Numbered from the stretch's first letter, positions 36,750 through 45,037 are shown. The stretch is DNA of 64,000 nucleotides from Sphingobium sp. AS12 (GCF_019097845.1 NZ_JAHRGM010000016.1:62001-126000); one strand, 5' to 3'. Numbers and translations are program-made. The notes: generated by a model from the letters alone, not told the origin.

Positions 36750-37321
36750 ACCACGCCGAGGCGGCGGTTGATCTCGGCCAGCGTCTCTTCCGAAACGCCC
36801 GCCTTGCGGCCAACCGCTTCAACTTCCTTGGCAGCCTCGGCCATCTTGGCCCGGTCACGCGCTTCCAGCTTTTCGCGATGCTCGATCGAGCCGCGCTGCG
36901 CGTCCACCGCCAGCTTCACCGCGCGACCGATCTCGGCCAGGCCTTTGCTGGATACGCCGTCCTCCAGCAGCTCATAGGCCGACACCTTGATCATTTCCGC
37001 GATGGCCACCGTCACCTGGTCCGATCCGTCCGATCCCAGCTTGTCGATCATATCCGACGTGATCTTGCGGACTTCGTCCAGGCGGCGGAACTGGAAGGCC
37101 TTGCGCAACGACCAACGGTTGAAGGCAGACTTGCTGACGCCGCCGATGCCGCGATCGGCCAGGCGCGCATTGAACTCGTCCAGGATCGCGATCTGCGGCA
37201 TCGTCCGTTCGCGCAGCTGTTCCAGCGCCCAGCGGATATCCTGCTCGGCATCGTCGGGCAGCATGTCGATCGACGACAGCCGGCCACGCCCCTCGCGGCG
37301 ATCGACGCCATCGCTGCTCAT
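36746..37321 (-). CDS. Terminase small subunit (Mu gp27-like, DUF3486)
   Basis: This 191-residue protein matches DUF3486: an N-terminal RRGRGRLSSIDMLPDD-like stretch (here REGRGRLSSIDMLP), the FNARLADRGIGGVSKSAFNRW HTH region, and a helical C-terminus. It should recognise the phage packaging site. It is the first of the two terminase genes, coupled to the large subunit. Confidence 0.87.
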   Translation of the reverse strand: MSSDGVDRREGRGRLSSIDMLPDDAEQDIRWALEQLRERTMPQIAILDEFNARLADRGIGGVSKSAFNRWSLRKAFQFRRLDEVRKITSDMIDKLGSDGSDQVTVAIAEMIKVSAYELLEDGVSSKGLAEIGRAVKLAVDAQRGSIEHREKLEARDRAKMAEAAKEVEAVGRKAGVSEETLAEINRRLGVV

Positions 37322-37322
37322 C

Positions 37323-37619
37323 TCAGTTATCGTCGCCGGGGCGCGTGATGCCTACGATCACCTCGCGCTCGGCGACATGGTTGCGCCCCAGCTTCGTCAC
37401 GTGCGCGATCATCACCGTGCCGGCCTCGCTGACGTCGATCGCGCCCAGCTCGGCCATCTTGAGCAGCTGCGTGCGCACCCACTCGCGTGACCGGCGGATC
37501 GCGAAGGCGTCCAGCACCCGCATCAGGCTGACTTCGTTCATGCGACCGTCCACCTGAAGGACAAGTTCCTTCAGGATGATCAGCCGGCCATCCTCGTTGA
37601 CCTTGGCGTCGTAATTCAT
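37323..37619 (-). CDS. Mu gp26-like winged-helix protein
   Basis: This 98-residue protein has the Mu gp26/VpaChn25_0724 pattern, with RSREWVRTQLLKMAELGAID as recognition helix and wing. It occurs next to gp27 in most Mu-like phages. Its role in late gene control or packaging is unresolved. It overlaps gp25-like by 4 bp. Confidence 0.75.
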   Translation of the reverse strand: MNYDAKVNEDGRLIILKELVLQVDGRMNEVSLMRVLDAFAIRRSREWVRTQLLKMAELGAIDVSEAGTVMIAHVTKLGRNHVAEREVIVGITRPGDDN

Positions 37620-37963
37620 GCCTTCTCTCGCAGATAACGGTCGATGCGATCGACGGTGCGGACCATGCCGGCCAGCTCGCTTTGCTGGCGGTTGGTAATG
37701 CCGAGCAGCTCGACGAGCTGAAGCTTCACTGCGTTGACATCGTCTTTCGTGGGCAGATGGACGATCTGCCCCTCGATCCGCAGCGTCCGATCCTCGACCA
37801 GGTCCAGCCGATCCTCGACCTTCTTGACCCGCTCGCCCTCGGCGCTGCGGCTCCTCTCATACCAAGTCCAAAGCATGTTCGCCGCACTGACCAGCAAGGC
37901 CAGGATGGCTGGTAAATTCGCCCCGCTATTCACAACGTCTCCCGTTTCATCACCTGAAAACAT
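37616..37963 (-). CDS. Mu gp25-like membrane protein (DUF2730)
   Basis: This 115-residue protein has one N-terminal membrane segment (about residues 17-33) and a coiled-coil with VEDRLDLVEDRTLRIEG, typical of DUF2730. It probably helps lysis or entry at the membrane. Mu gp25 sits in the same place between lysis and packaging genes. Confidence 0.75.
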   Translation of the reverse strand: MFSGDETGDVVNSGANLPAILALLVSAANMLWTWYERSRSAEGERVKKVEDRLDLVEDRTLRIEGQIVHLPTKDDVNAVKLQLVELLGITNRQQSELAGMVRTVDRIDRYLREKA

Positions 37964-37975
37964 GCGCCAAGTCCT

Positions 37976-38608
37976 TCAGCGCTGGCCGTTGACATCGATC
38001 GAGGCGGCCCGGTTCCAGGCCTTGATCAGATGCTCCAGTCTCAGCGTGTTCACGGTGCTGGCGTCGATGTCGGTTCCATCCACGATGGCCGCGTCACCGG
38101 GCCGCACAGGTCCGGTGGACAGGGTGGGAAGGCCGGGCAGCTGCGCGTCTGCGCCACGACCGGCACTGCCGGTTGCACCTTGTCCCGTTCCCCTGTGCAG
38201 GCGGTCAGCAATAGCAGCGCGCAAAGCAGCCAGGTCCTGGCTATAGTCATGGGAAACCTCCTGAAGAACACCTGACCACTCGCGTTGCACCCGCTGGATG
38301 TTCGCGCGATCGAGCCGCGCCGCCTCGACACGCGCGGCGGCGACCAGGCCGATGAATTTTTGCATCTCCGCCTTTTGCGCGACGAACTTGCCGTGCCAGG
38401 CGGCGGCCTGGACGCGGCGATCCTCGGCCCGGTCGGAGGCGCGAAGATAGAGGACATGCTGGACCGCCAGCACGAGCAGCAGCCCGGCGATGACCAGCCG
38501 GACCGGCTTGGCGATCAGCCACATCAGCCCGTCGAGCAGAAAATCCACGATCGGGCCGAAGATCAGGCCAGTCGCGTTTGCGAGCAGCGATACTATCCCG
38601 CGCTTCAC
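37976..38608 (-). CDS. Rz-like inner-membrane spanin
   Basis: This 210-residue protein has one N-terminal membrane helix (about residues 35-55), then a long periplasmic coiled-coil with the pattern LQEVSHDYSQDLAALR. The start is a GTG at 38608 that overlaps the lysozyme stop (GTGA). It should work with the embedded Rz1 to fuse membranes at lysis. Residues from about 140 differ from classic Rz and are Gly/Pro-rich because the same bases code for Rz1. Confidence 0.72.
   Translation of the reverse strand: MKRGIVSLLANATGLIFGPIVDFLLDGLMWLIAKPVRLVIAGLLLVLAVQHVLYLRASDRAEDRRVQAAAWHGKFVAQKAEMQKFIGLVAAARVEAARLDRANIQRVQREWSGVLQEVSHDYSQDLAALRAAIADRLHRGTGQGATGSAGRGADAQLPGLPTLSTGPVRPGDAAIVDGTDIDASTVNTLRLEHLIKAWNRAASIDVNGQR
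38050..38250 (-). CDS. Rz1-like outer-membrane spanin lipoprotein, embedded
   Basis: This 66-residue protein is encoded wholly inside the Rz-like gene in another frame. It begins MTIARTWLLCALLLLTACTG, a lipoprotein signal with lipobox LTAC, and has a Pro-rich mature part (CPAFPPCPPDLCGP). AGGAGG lies six bases before the ATG. Embedded Rz1 genes are well known, so the call is firm despite the short length. Confidence 0.85.
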   Translation of the reverse strand: MTIARTWLLCALLLLTACTGERDKVQPAVPVVAQTRSCPAFPPCPPDLCGPVTRPSWMEPTSTPAP

Positions 38609-39126
38609 AGGGCGATCCGATCGGCCCGCGTCTTGTCGGGCGTCAGGTTGGTGAAGCACACCCGCATCCGATCGACATTGCGATTGACGATGCCTTGCAC
38701 CACCTGGCCGCCTGCCTTGTTCCATGCCTCGAAAGCCCGGCAGGCCATGTACCAGTCGCCGGCCTGGAACTGCTTTTGCATGGTCGATCCGCAAAAAGCC
38801 TTCACGCCGAACTGATAGGCATGGTCGATCGAAACGCCGAGCTGATAGGGGCTGTTCTGGATCGCAGGCGCGCACTGGAGGACGCCCCGGCCAAAATCCG
38901 ACCGGATCGCCTTTTCCAGGAAAGCGCGGCATTCGCTGAGCGTATATTTGCGCATCGGCACGCGCGTTTCGCCCGTGCAGACCGTCCATTTGTCGAGATG
39001 ACCGTTGAGGACGGTGCGGTAGGGTTCCGTCTTGGTCCCCTCCCACTTGGTCGTCAGCCCCATAGCGACGGCAATGGCCGCAACGCTGACCGATCCGCCC
39101 AGGATCGCCTTGCCTGCGTCAGCCAT
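38605..39126 (-). CDS. Phage lysozyme/endolysin (GH24, SAR-like)
   Basis: This 173-residue muramidase has a short N-terminal helix (about residues 5-24) of low hydrophobicity, like signal-arrest-release endolysins. WEGTKTEPYRTV holds the catalytic Glu; the following WTVCTGET matches the conserved lysozyme loop. It is the first lysis gene and lies 55 bp after the 39181-39220 element. No separate holin gene was seen, and SAR endolysins may need only a pinholin. Confidence 0.85.
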   Translation of the reverse strand: MADAGKAILGGSVSVAAIAVAMGLTTKWEGTKTEPYRTVLNGHLDKWTVCTGETRVPMRKYTLSECRAFLEKAIRSDFGRGVLQCAPAIQNSPYQLGVSIDHAYQFGVKAFCGSTMQKQFQAGDWYMACRAFEAWNKAGGQVVQGIVNRNVDRMRVCFTNLTPDKTRADRIAL

Positions 39127-39180
39127 GGCGGAACCCCGCCGGATGAATGAGATGATGCCCTTTGCCCATGCCCGACTTGT

Positions 39181-39220
39181 GCGGGAGGCTGCCTCAGCTC
39201 TCGCCCCGGACGCGTGTCCG
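39181..39220 (-). promoter_or_regulatory. Candidate late promoter/activator site before lysis genes
   Basis: This 40-bp element matches 32066-32105 at 32 of 40 positions. Its dyad is CCGGACGCGTGTCCGG (39206-39221). It lies between the Mor/C activator gene and the lysozyme start, the place of the Mu lys promoter, which C activates. It is 55 bp from the lysozyme ATG. Confidence 0.65.
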
Positions 39221-39228
39221 GTGATCGG

Positions 39229-39645
39229 TCAGAACAGGGGCAATTGCCGATCGTCCACTGGTCGTCCGATCTTGGCGATGCGACGACGAACGGTGCGGAT
39301 CGTGTAACCAGTCGCCAGCGCTATGTCACGTTCGGAGCGCCCGGACGCGATCATCGCGTCCATCTCGGCCCGCTTGAGCATCATCTGCTCATAGACATGG
39401 CCGGTCGGCCCCAGGGGCAGATCGACCCGGACACCGGCATGGCCATCGGCGAATTTCCGGCCGATCGCCAGCGCTGCATCATGGCCGACCAGCTGGCTCA
39501 GCCAGTGATCGGCACCGGGTGCGGGCGGCAGATAGATTTGGGTGCCGCCGCGCGCCTGCGCGATGGCCAGCGCCGCGTCCTCGCCCGCGACATCTGCAAT
39601 CGCGGCGAGGACGCCGGGCAGAGGAAGGGGCGCATGGACGGTCAC
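39229..39645 (-). CDS. Mor/C-family transcription activator
   Basis: This 138-residue protein fits the Mor/C family: VAGEDAALAIAQARGGTQIYLP is the dimer domain and ERDIALATGYTIRTVRRRI the C-terminal HTH. Such activators switch Mu-like phages from early/middle to late transcription. The start GTG at 39645 overlaps the previous stop (GTGA). It directly precedes the candidate late element, which is probably its target. Confidence 0.85.
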   Translation of the reverse strand: MTVHAPLPLPGVLAAIADVAGEDAALAIAQARGGTQIYLPPAPGADHWLSQLVGHDAALAIGRKFADGHAGVRVDLPLGPTGHVYEQMMLKRAEMDAMIASGRSERDIALATGYTIRTVRRRIAKIGRPVDDRQLPLF

Positions 39646-39914
39646 CGCTGCGGCGACCGATTCCGGCCGAGCGCCATGAAGCGGCACGCCAGGCGCGGCT
39701 CCATGATGACGGTGGTGACGGTGTCGCCGCGCACGACGAAGCTGTAGCGGTCGATGGTGATCAGGAAATCGGTCGCGCCGATCGAACAGGCGGCGCTATA
39801 GGCCCGCGCCAGCGTGGCAGAGAGCGCCTGGCGCGTCTGGCCGGCCGACATGCCATGCGTGCCATCCATGAACCGCATCAGCGCGACATCGGATATTTGC
39901 GGGCCTTTCGTCAT
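39642..39914 (-). CDS. Small phage protein upstream of Mor/C gene
   Basis: This 90-residue protein has RFMDGTHGMSAGQTRQALS near the N-terminus and IDRYSFVVRGDTVTTVI in the middle. That is a conserved phage pattern of unknown function. It overlaps both gemA-like and Mor/C genes by 4 bp, so it is part of the middle operon. Confidence 0.6.
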   Translation of the reverse strand: MTKGPQISDVALMRFMDGTHGMSAGQTRQALSATLARAYSAACSIGATDFLITIDRYSFVVRGDTVTTVIMEPRLACRFMALGRNRSPQR

Positions 39915-40627
39915 GACAAGGCACCATCGGGCCGGGCAAGGCCAGCCTTGCGCAGCCAATTCCCCATGCCCGCCGCCGCGCGGGGCCATGACAGTGGATC
40001 GCGCCCCGGTCGAAGCCCGCCGAACGCGAAGGCGGCACTGGCGACGGTCATGTCCTGCTGCGCAACGCCGGCCGCCTTCAGCCGGCCAAGGATCGTCACG
40101 CACAGCCCTTCCTGCAACTGCTCGACCGATAGCGCCTCGCCATCCAGCCCGCGCTGTGCCCAGCCATTGCGCTCCGCCATCGCCTTGAGCGCCTCGATCA
40201 GGCGATAGCATTCGGACTGGCGCATCCAGGCCATGCGTTCGCATTTGAGCTGTCGCGCCGCGAACGCCTCCAGCGCCGTCTCTGATGGATTGCGCACCAC
40301 GCCCAGCTGATAGAGCGAGATCCAAAGCGCGCGCGCCTTGCGGGCAGATGGATGCTCGGCACGGGCGGGTTTCGCCTTGCGCTGCGCCCCCGGTCGAACG
40401 GTCGCCGTAAAGCCCAGCCGTTCGAATTCGGCCAGCGCCAGGTGCAACTCGCCGATGTCCATGTCGGCGGCGCTGCTCTTGCCGGGCCTGCCGTCCTTCG
40501 CCGTCACCCGGCGCAGGATTTCCCGATAATCTTCCTTTTCGATCCCCAGCTGCTTGGGGGCGATATGCAGCTTGGCGATCAGCGGTCGGCGCGGGTCGGC
40601 CGTCATGGAACGGGCAGCTTGTGCCAT
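39911..40627 (-). CDS. gemA: GemA/Mu gp16-like regulatory protein (DUF1018)
   Basis: This 238-residue protein matches Mu gp16/GemA: IAKLHIAPKQLGIEKEDYRE at the start and AWMRQSECYRLIEALKAMAE in the middle. In Mu, GemA modulates host gene expression and DNA supercoiling. The start is the ATG at 40627, 2 bp after the DnaA-like gene. Gene order (early genes, GemA, Mor/C) matches Mu. Confidence 0.87.
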   Translation of the reverse strand: MAQAARSMTADPRRPLIAKLHIAPKQLGIEKEDYREILRRVTAKDGRPGKSSAADMDIGELHLALAEFERLGFTATVRPGAQRKAKPARAEHPSARKARALWISLYQLGVVRNPSETALEAFAARQLKCERMAWMRQSECYRLIEALKAMAERNGWAQRGLDGEALSVEQLQEGLCVTILGRLKAAGVAQQDMTVASAAFAFGGLRPGRDPLSWPRAAAGMGNWLRKAGLARPDGALS

Positions 40628-40629
40628 GG

Positions 40630-40998
40630 TCAGTCCTCCTGAAGATCGCGGAAATGGTCGAGCAGCCGATCCGTCATGCGGCGGAAAGCCGGGTCGCGAG
40701 GCCGCAGCTCTTCCTCGGCCTTTGTCCAGGCAGACCGAACGGTCGAATGGTCCCGACCGCCGAGCGTTCGCCCGATCTGGTTGAGCGACCTTGAGCCCAG
40801 CCGCAGGGCGATCCAGACGATGGCGGCACGGGCGCGCACTAGGTCCGCCTTCCGGCAGGGACCGGTGATGGCGGACCGGTCGAGCCCCATATGCCAGGCG
40901 ACCTCGGCGATGATCGCGTGCAGGCCGTCGCGGCGCGCCGGTAGATGACCGCCGATCATAGCCGCCATGGTCACGGCGCTGTCGATCGCCGCCCTCAC
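40630..40998 (-). CDS. DnaA domain IV-like DNA-binding protein
   Basis: This 122-residue protein has a C-terminal region very like the DnaA box-binding domain: RSLNQIGRTLGGRDHSTVRSA, including the signature GRDHSTV. It has no AAA+ part. The start GTG at 40998 overlaps the stop of the 59-residue gene (GTGA). It may bind phage DNA during replicative transposition or compete for host DnaA boxes. Both are inference. Confidence 0.8.
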   Translation of the reverse strand: MRAAIDSAVTMAAMIGGHLPARRDGLHAIIAEVAWHMGLDRSAITGPCRKADLVRARAAIVWIALRLGSRSLNQIGRTLGGRDHSTVRSAWTKAEEELRPRDPAFRRMTDRLLDHFRDLQED

Positions 40999-41174
40999 TG
41001 GCCCGCTCCCAACGCCAGCCCCAGCACAATGAGGACATAGATCAGAAAGCCAGCCCGCAGCAGGTCCCAGCACAGCAGAACCATTTGCGCCCGTGACAGG
41101 CGCACGCCCGTCACCGGATCGGTCAGCAGGGCGCGCCACGCCCTGCTGATGACGCTGCCCGGCGCGGGCTTCAC
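40995..41174 (-). CDS. 59-residue single-span membrane protein
   Basis: This short gene begins at a GTG (41174) overlapping the previous stop and ends overlapping the DnaA-like start, so it is bracketed by two GTGA couplings. The protein has a basic N-terminal part ending RLSRAQMVL and a C-terminal hydrophobic helix FLIYVLIVLGLALGAG. Function is unknown. The couplings make it likely real despite the length. Confidence 0.65.
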   Translation of the reverse strand: MKPAPGSVISRAWRALLTDPVTGVRLSRAQMVLLCWDLLRAGFLIYVLIVLGLALGAGQ

Positions 41175-41365
41175 TGGTCCGCCTCCCGCGCCGCTTCTGC
41201 CCGATCCGCCGCTTCAATCAGCACCCCGGCCATCTGACGGGCCTGTTCGGGCATCAGGTCGGCCACGCACTGTTGCGCGCCCTCCAGTGCGAAGGCGAGA
41301 CGCACGACGATATCGCCACTGTCGTCGCAGGTCGTGCCAATGGCGATTTCAGGGACGCCGCTCAT
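41171..41365 (-). CDS. Small early phage protein, function unknown
   Basis: This 64-residue acidic protein is helical at its C-terminus (EQARQMAGVLIEAADRAEAA). It overlaps DUF3164-like and the 59-residue gene by 4 bp each. No family was recognised; coupling supports reality. Confidence 0.6.
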   Translation of the reverse strand: MSGVPEIAIGTTCDDSGDIVVRLAFALEGAQQCVADLMPEQARQMAGVLIEAADRAEAAREADQ

Positions 41366-42006
41366 GACGCGGTCGCCATGTTGACGGAGACCGCTTCCCA
41401 GGCCGATTCCGCGTCAGGGCGGCGATAGATGCGGACATAACGCTTCGACCCGATAACCCGGATGCTGTCCCGGATCGCGCGCATCGCCTGCTGCCAGCGA
41501 TCATCCTCAATATCCAGCCGCAGCAGGTAGAACAGGTCGTTGCGGTTGACCTTGCCTTGGCTGTCCACGTCGAAGGCGCGGTTGATCACCGCTTTCAGTT
41601 CTTCGCGCGTACCCTGGCTCCAGTCGCGCAGGCATTCGTCGACCAGTTCCTTGGCGATCTGCAATTCCGGCCCGAACGAGATATTCTCGCCCACGCCGAC
41701 ATCGACCTTGAGCAGGCCGTCATAGGAGACGAAGGACAGGTTGCCCTTTTTGCCGCCGCGCTTGGCACCATATTCCTGCTCGATCAGGGCGACGAAGGCA
41801 TCGACATCGTCCAGCGTATGCTGGCGAAAGCGCGCCACCTGGGCGCTGATCGGTTCGGCAAAGCCCATGATCTTGCGGACCAGTTCGTCCTGCAACAGGT
41901 CCTGCGGCTTGACCGCCTTGGCCGGGATCAGCCCGCCCTTGCCGTCGATCATATAGGTGACGCCGTCAATCTCGCGGCGGCCTTCGGAATTGGTGATGGC
42001 ATTCAT
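41362..42006 (-). CDS. DUF3164 phage protein
   Basis: This 214-residue protein has the DUF3164 layout: an N-terminal GVTYMIDGKGGLIP segment, GGKKGNLSFVSYDGLLKV in the middle, and a C-terminal FYLLRLDIEDDRW. It is present in nearly all Mu-like phages downstream of the B gene. Its function is not known. Confidence 0.85.
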   Translation of the reverse strand: MNAITNSEGRREIDGVTYMIDGKGGLIPAKAVKPQDLLQDELVRKIMGFAEPISAQVARFRQHTLDDVDAFVALIEQEYGAKRGGKKGNLSFVSYDGLLKVDVGVGENISFGPELQIAKELVDECLRDWSQGTREELKAVINRAFDVDSQGKVNRNDLFYLLRLDIEDDRWQQAMRAIRDSIRVIGSKRYVRIYRRPDAESAWEAVSVNMATAS

Positions 42007-42032
42007 GACTTGGGTTCCTTTTATCGGGGGGG

Positions 42033-42974
42033 TTAGGCGGCGGCCTGCACGGACACCTGGGCAGCAGCGTCTCTCAGATGGGCCAGATCGAGCGGGCTCC
42101 CGTCCGCGTCGGCCATCATGTAGGCGAGGCGCAGGGCCTTACTGGCGCGTCGCAGCGCGCCGGGACGCATGGCGATCTCGCGCAGGTAGGCGATGATTTC
42201 CGGCTTCTCGATTCCCCATGCGGCGGCGAGCGGGGCCAGGTCGGTTTCCAGCGCCTGGGTCTGTTTGATGTTCAGGCTGATGCGGCTGAACAGCTGGGGG
42301 AATTTCGCCAGCTTCTGGACAAGATCGGTATCGCCCAGCAACGCGATCCCGACGCCTGACAGGTCGTTCCAGGACCGTATTTCGTCGATGGCCTTGGATG
42401 ACAGATGCTGCGCTTCGTCGATGATCAGCAGGGCGTTGCGATACTGTTCGACCCGCCTGCGGATTCGGCGCGACAGCGCCTGCGGCGTCCCCTTGATGTC
42501 GCGCTCCCCCATCGCTTCGAGAACCTCGATCTGCATGGTGTTCACGCCGGCGGTGGACGATGTCATGGTTGCGTGGAAAACGTTGGGGTGGCTCCAGGCG
42601 AAGCGCTTGGCCGACCGTGTCTTGCCCGTGCCCGGCACCATGGCCGCCACCACGATCTCGCCCATGCGGCCGAACTGGAACAGCTCCATCAACCGGGCGC
42701 TGCTGCCAGTTTCGTACCATTCCGGCATCGCCCGCGGCTCGATCTCGATCGACGCATGATTGGCCAGCGACTGGCGGTAGCGGGCCACCTTCTCGGCGAC
42801 ATTCTCTTCGCGCCCGCCATAGCCCTTTTCGGACATGAACTGGCTCAGCGTGCCATTGGGGATGCCGGTCAACCGCGCGATCTCGCGCACGCCGACATTC
42901 AGTGCCGTGCGATGGTCGATGATCCAGCGCCGTTCCTGCTCGATGTCGATAGGCTGTGTGGTGTCGTCAGTCAT
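42033..42974 (-). CDS. MuB-like transposition ATPase
   Basis: This 313-residue AAA+ ATPase has an N-terminal HTH region (VREIARLTGIPNGTLSQFM), Walker A MVPGTGKT and Walker B LLIIDEAQHL. It should choose target DNA and stimulate the transposase. The ATG at 42974 has AGGAG upstream. It follows the transposase gene, as in Mu. Confidence 0.92.
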   Translation of the reverse strand: MTDDTTQPIDIEQERRWIIDHRTALNVGVREIARLTGIPNGTLSQFMSEKGYGGREENVAEKVARYRQSLANHASIEIEPRAMPEWYETGSSARLMELFQFGRMGEIVVAAMVPGTGKTRSAKRFAWSHPNVFHATMTSSTAGVNTMQIEVLEAMGERDIKGTPQALSRRIRRRVEQYRNALLIIDEAQHLSSKAIDEIRSWNDLSGVGIALLGDTDLVQKLAKFPQLFSRISLNIKQTQALETDLAPLAAAWGIEKPEIIAYLREIAMRPGALRRASKALRLAYMMADADGSPLDLAHLRDAAAQVSVQAAA

Positions 42975-43045
42975 GCTATGCGTCTCCTGTCTCTTCAGTG
43001 GGACGGGCGCGCGGGACGGCGTAGGAAACTGCCCGCGCGCCCAAT

Positions 43046-45037
43046 TCAATCGACCGCCCGCAAATGGCCGAGCGCGGCGAAAATCCTGCTTTCCGATGGT
43101 TTTGGCTGGGCGGGAGTCGGCGCGACCGCCTTCAGTGCCGCCGCCGTCTGACCGCGATGGCGCACGATCCGCACCGCGCCCGGTTCAGGCATGATCGGTG
43201 CCGGGGCGTCGGCCTGGCGCGCCGCCACCTGTTCGGCCGCGAGCAGCTGCTCGGCCTCCAGCCCGTCGCGGATTCGGCGACGATGTTCCTTCCACCGCTT
43301 GCCCGTGATCCGCGCGCCCTCGGCATTGTCGAATCCGGTGTCGGCAATCAGCTGAGCCGCGCCCAGATAATGGCCGCCCTGGTCGTAGAGATAGATTTCG
43401 CGGTGCAGATCGTCGGGGTCGAAGCGGACCGTGACCTGGTTGCCGCGCAGATGGCTGCACCCTTCCGCCCAATAGCGGTTGCCGAACAGGTCGATCTCGC
43501 CCGTGTCGCTGTTCACCCGCTTCTGATCGGCCGCCAGTAGCGCCATGCGCATATGTTCCGGCTTGGCTTTGCCGATCGGCGCGGCGGCGTAGCTGGCGGC
43601 GAACACATCGTCGAAGCTGCGCCCGGCATAGAAGCGGCCCTTACGACCCAGCTTGGCATTATGCTTGGCGATTCCGGCATCGACATGGGCGACGAATTCG
43701 GCCCAGGCCATCGCCCGCGTCCCGTAATTGTGCGGCTTGTTCAGCACATTATTGCCGGTATAGGCGCCCTCGGTCGCAGGATGCCGGCTGATCGTGTCGC
43801 ACAGGTCGCGAAACGCGCGCTCGATCGGCTTGGACTGGCCGCGATAGGGCAGCGCCCAGTGTATTTGGATGCCCAGCGCCGTCAGCAGCCCGGTAGGGTC
43901 GGACGGCAGCACTTTGAAGCGAAAGCGGGTGAGCGCGCCGCCCGTCAACCATTTGCTGGCAAAGCCCCGGCCATTGTCGAGCAGGCAGTGGACCGGAATC
44001 CCCCAATTTGTGATGAGGTCGGCAAAGGCCAGCCGGGCGAGCGCCGCGCTTTCGCTCTCGCCGATGCGCCAGGCCAATATCTTGCTCGAATGAATGTCCT
44101 GGATCGCGACCATCATCGGGCGGATCGGCTTGCCGCCACCGGGCGGCGTCACCATCACGTCGAACTTGTGCCCGTCGATATTGACCCATTCCAGCGCATG
44201 CAGATGCTCGACGGTGCGGCGCTGGGCGGGAATCGAGCGACGCAGCGCCTCTTCGCCCTCGCGCGCCAGCTTCAGCACGTCCGGGTGGACCTCGGCCTCC
44301 AGGCGACGTCTGAACGTCCGCTCAGACGGCAATGAGCGGCCCATCTGCGCGGCGACGGCGGCAACGCGCTCATAGCAACTGGCATAGGTGGCAGACGACG
44401 GGCGCAGGCAGTCGGATTTGTAGAGCGTCCACAATTCAGGATCGATCTCGGCTTCCTTGCCGCCGCCCTTGCGGCGCGGGGCCAGGGCGGGCAGCCAGTC
44501 GGCCCGCGCCACGCCCTTGACCAGGCTCATCCACACCCGCACGGTCGAAACGCCGATGCGCTCCCTCCGTGCGATGCCCACGACCGCCGCCGTCCAGTTC
44601 ATGCCGCTCTCCTTCAAAAGATAGATGTCGCGCACGACGGCCAGGCGCTTCTCCGCCTCGGCCTTCGTCGTCGCGCCCTGCCGGTCGTACCAGGGCCAGC
44701 CGCTTGTCTCGGTGGCCTGTGCGGGCGTCGGGCGCGCACCGATTCCTCGCCTGGCCAGCTCCAGTCGGGCGGGTCCGGGAAGCAGGGAAATATGATATTC
44801 GGTGCCGCCGCCGCGTGCGACGCGGGGACGGCACAATGGCGCGCCATCCTGCTGCCGGAACCGCCACCCCTCATCCCGGATGCGGCGGTTCATCGCGCTC
44901 TTGTCCGTGGGCAGGCCGGGCAGACGCAGCTCCGCCAGTTCGGCGGCGGTGAACCATTCATCCGCCCCATCCAGCGGCACGCCCGACAGGTCGGCGGGCT
45001 GCGACTGGCCAAAATCAAGTCTAACGATGGCTGTCAC
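43046..45037 (-). CDS. MuA-like DDE transposase
   Basis: This 663-residue transposase has an N-terminal DNA-binding region, then the catalytic core: Asp in VNIDGHKFDV, Asp in LLDNGRGF and Glu in KPIERAFRD, in the DDE order and spacing. The C-terminal part is the B-interaction and core-assembly region. The GTG start at 45037 has a GGGGGGA run upstream; the frame is open to 45076. It should act on the terminal repeats described here. Confidence 0.93.
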   Translation of the reverse strand: MTAIVRLDFGQSQPADLSGVPLDGADEWFTAAELAELRLPGLPTDKSAMNRRIRDEGWRFRQQDGAPLCRPRVARGGGTEYHISLLPGPARLELARRGIGARPTPAQATETSGWPWYDRQGATTKAEAEKRLAVVRDIYLLKESGMNWTAAVVGIARRERIGVSTVRVWMSLVKGVARADWLPALAPRRKGGGKEAEIDPELWTLYKSDCLRPSSATYASCYERVAAVAAQMGRSLPSERTFRRRLEAEVHPDVLKLAREGEEALRRSIPAQRRTVEHLHALEWVNIDGHKFDVMVTPPGGGKPIRPMMVAIQDIHSSKILAWRIGESESAALARLAFADLITNWGIPVHCLLDNGRGFASKWLTGGALTRFRFKVLPSDPTGLLTALGIQIHWALPYRGQSKPIERAFRDLCDTISRHPATEGAYTGNNVLNKPHNYGTRAMAWAEFVAHVDAGIAKHNAKLGRKGRFYAGRSFDDVFAASYAAAPIGKAKPEHMRMALLAADQKRVNSDTGEIDLFGNRYWAEGCSHLRGNQVTVRFDPDDLHREIYLYDQGGHYLGAAQLIADTGFDNAEGARITGKRWKEHRRRIRDGLEAEQLLAAEQVAARQADAPAPIMPEPGAVRIVRHRGQTAAALKAVAPTPAQPKPSESRIFAALGHLRAVD

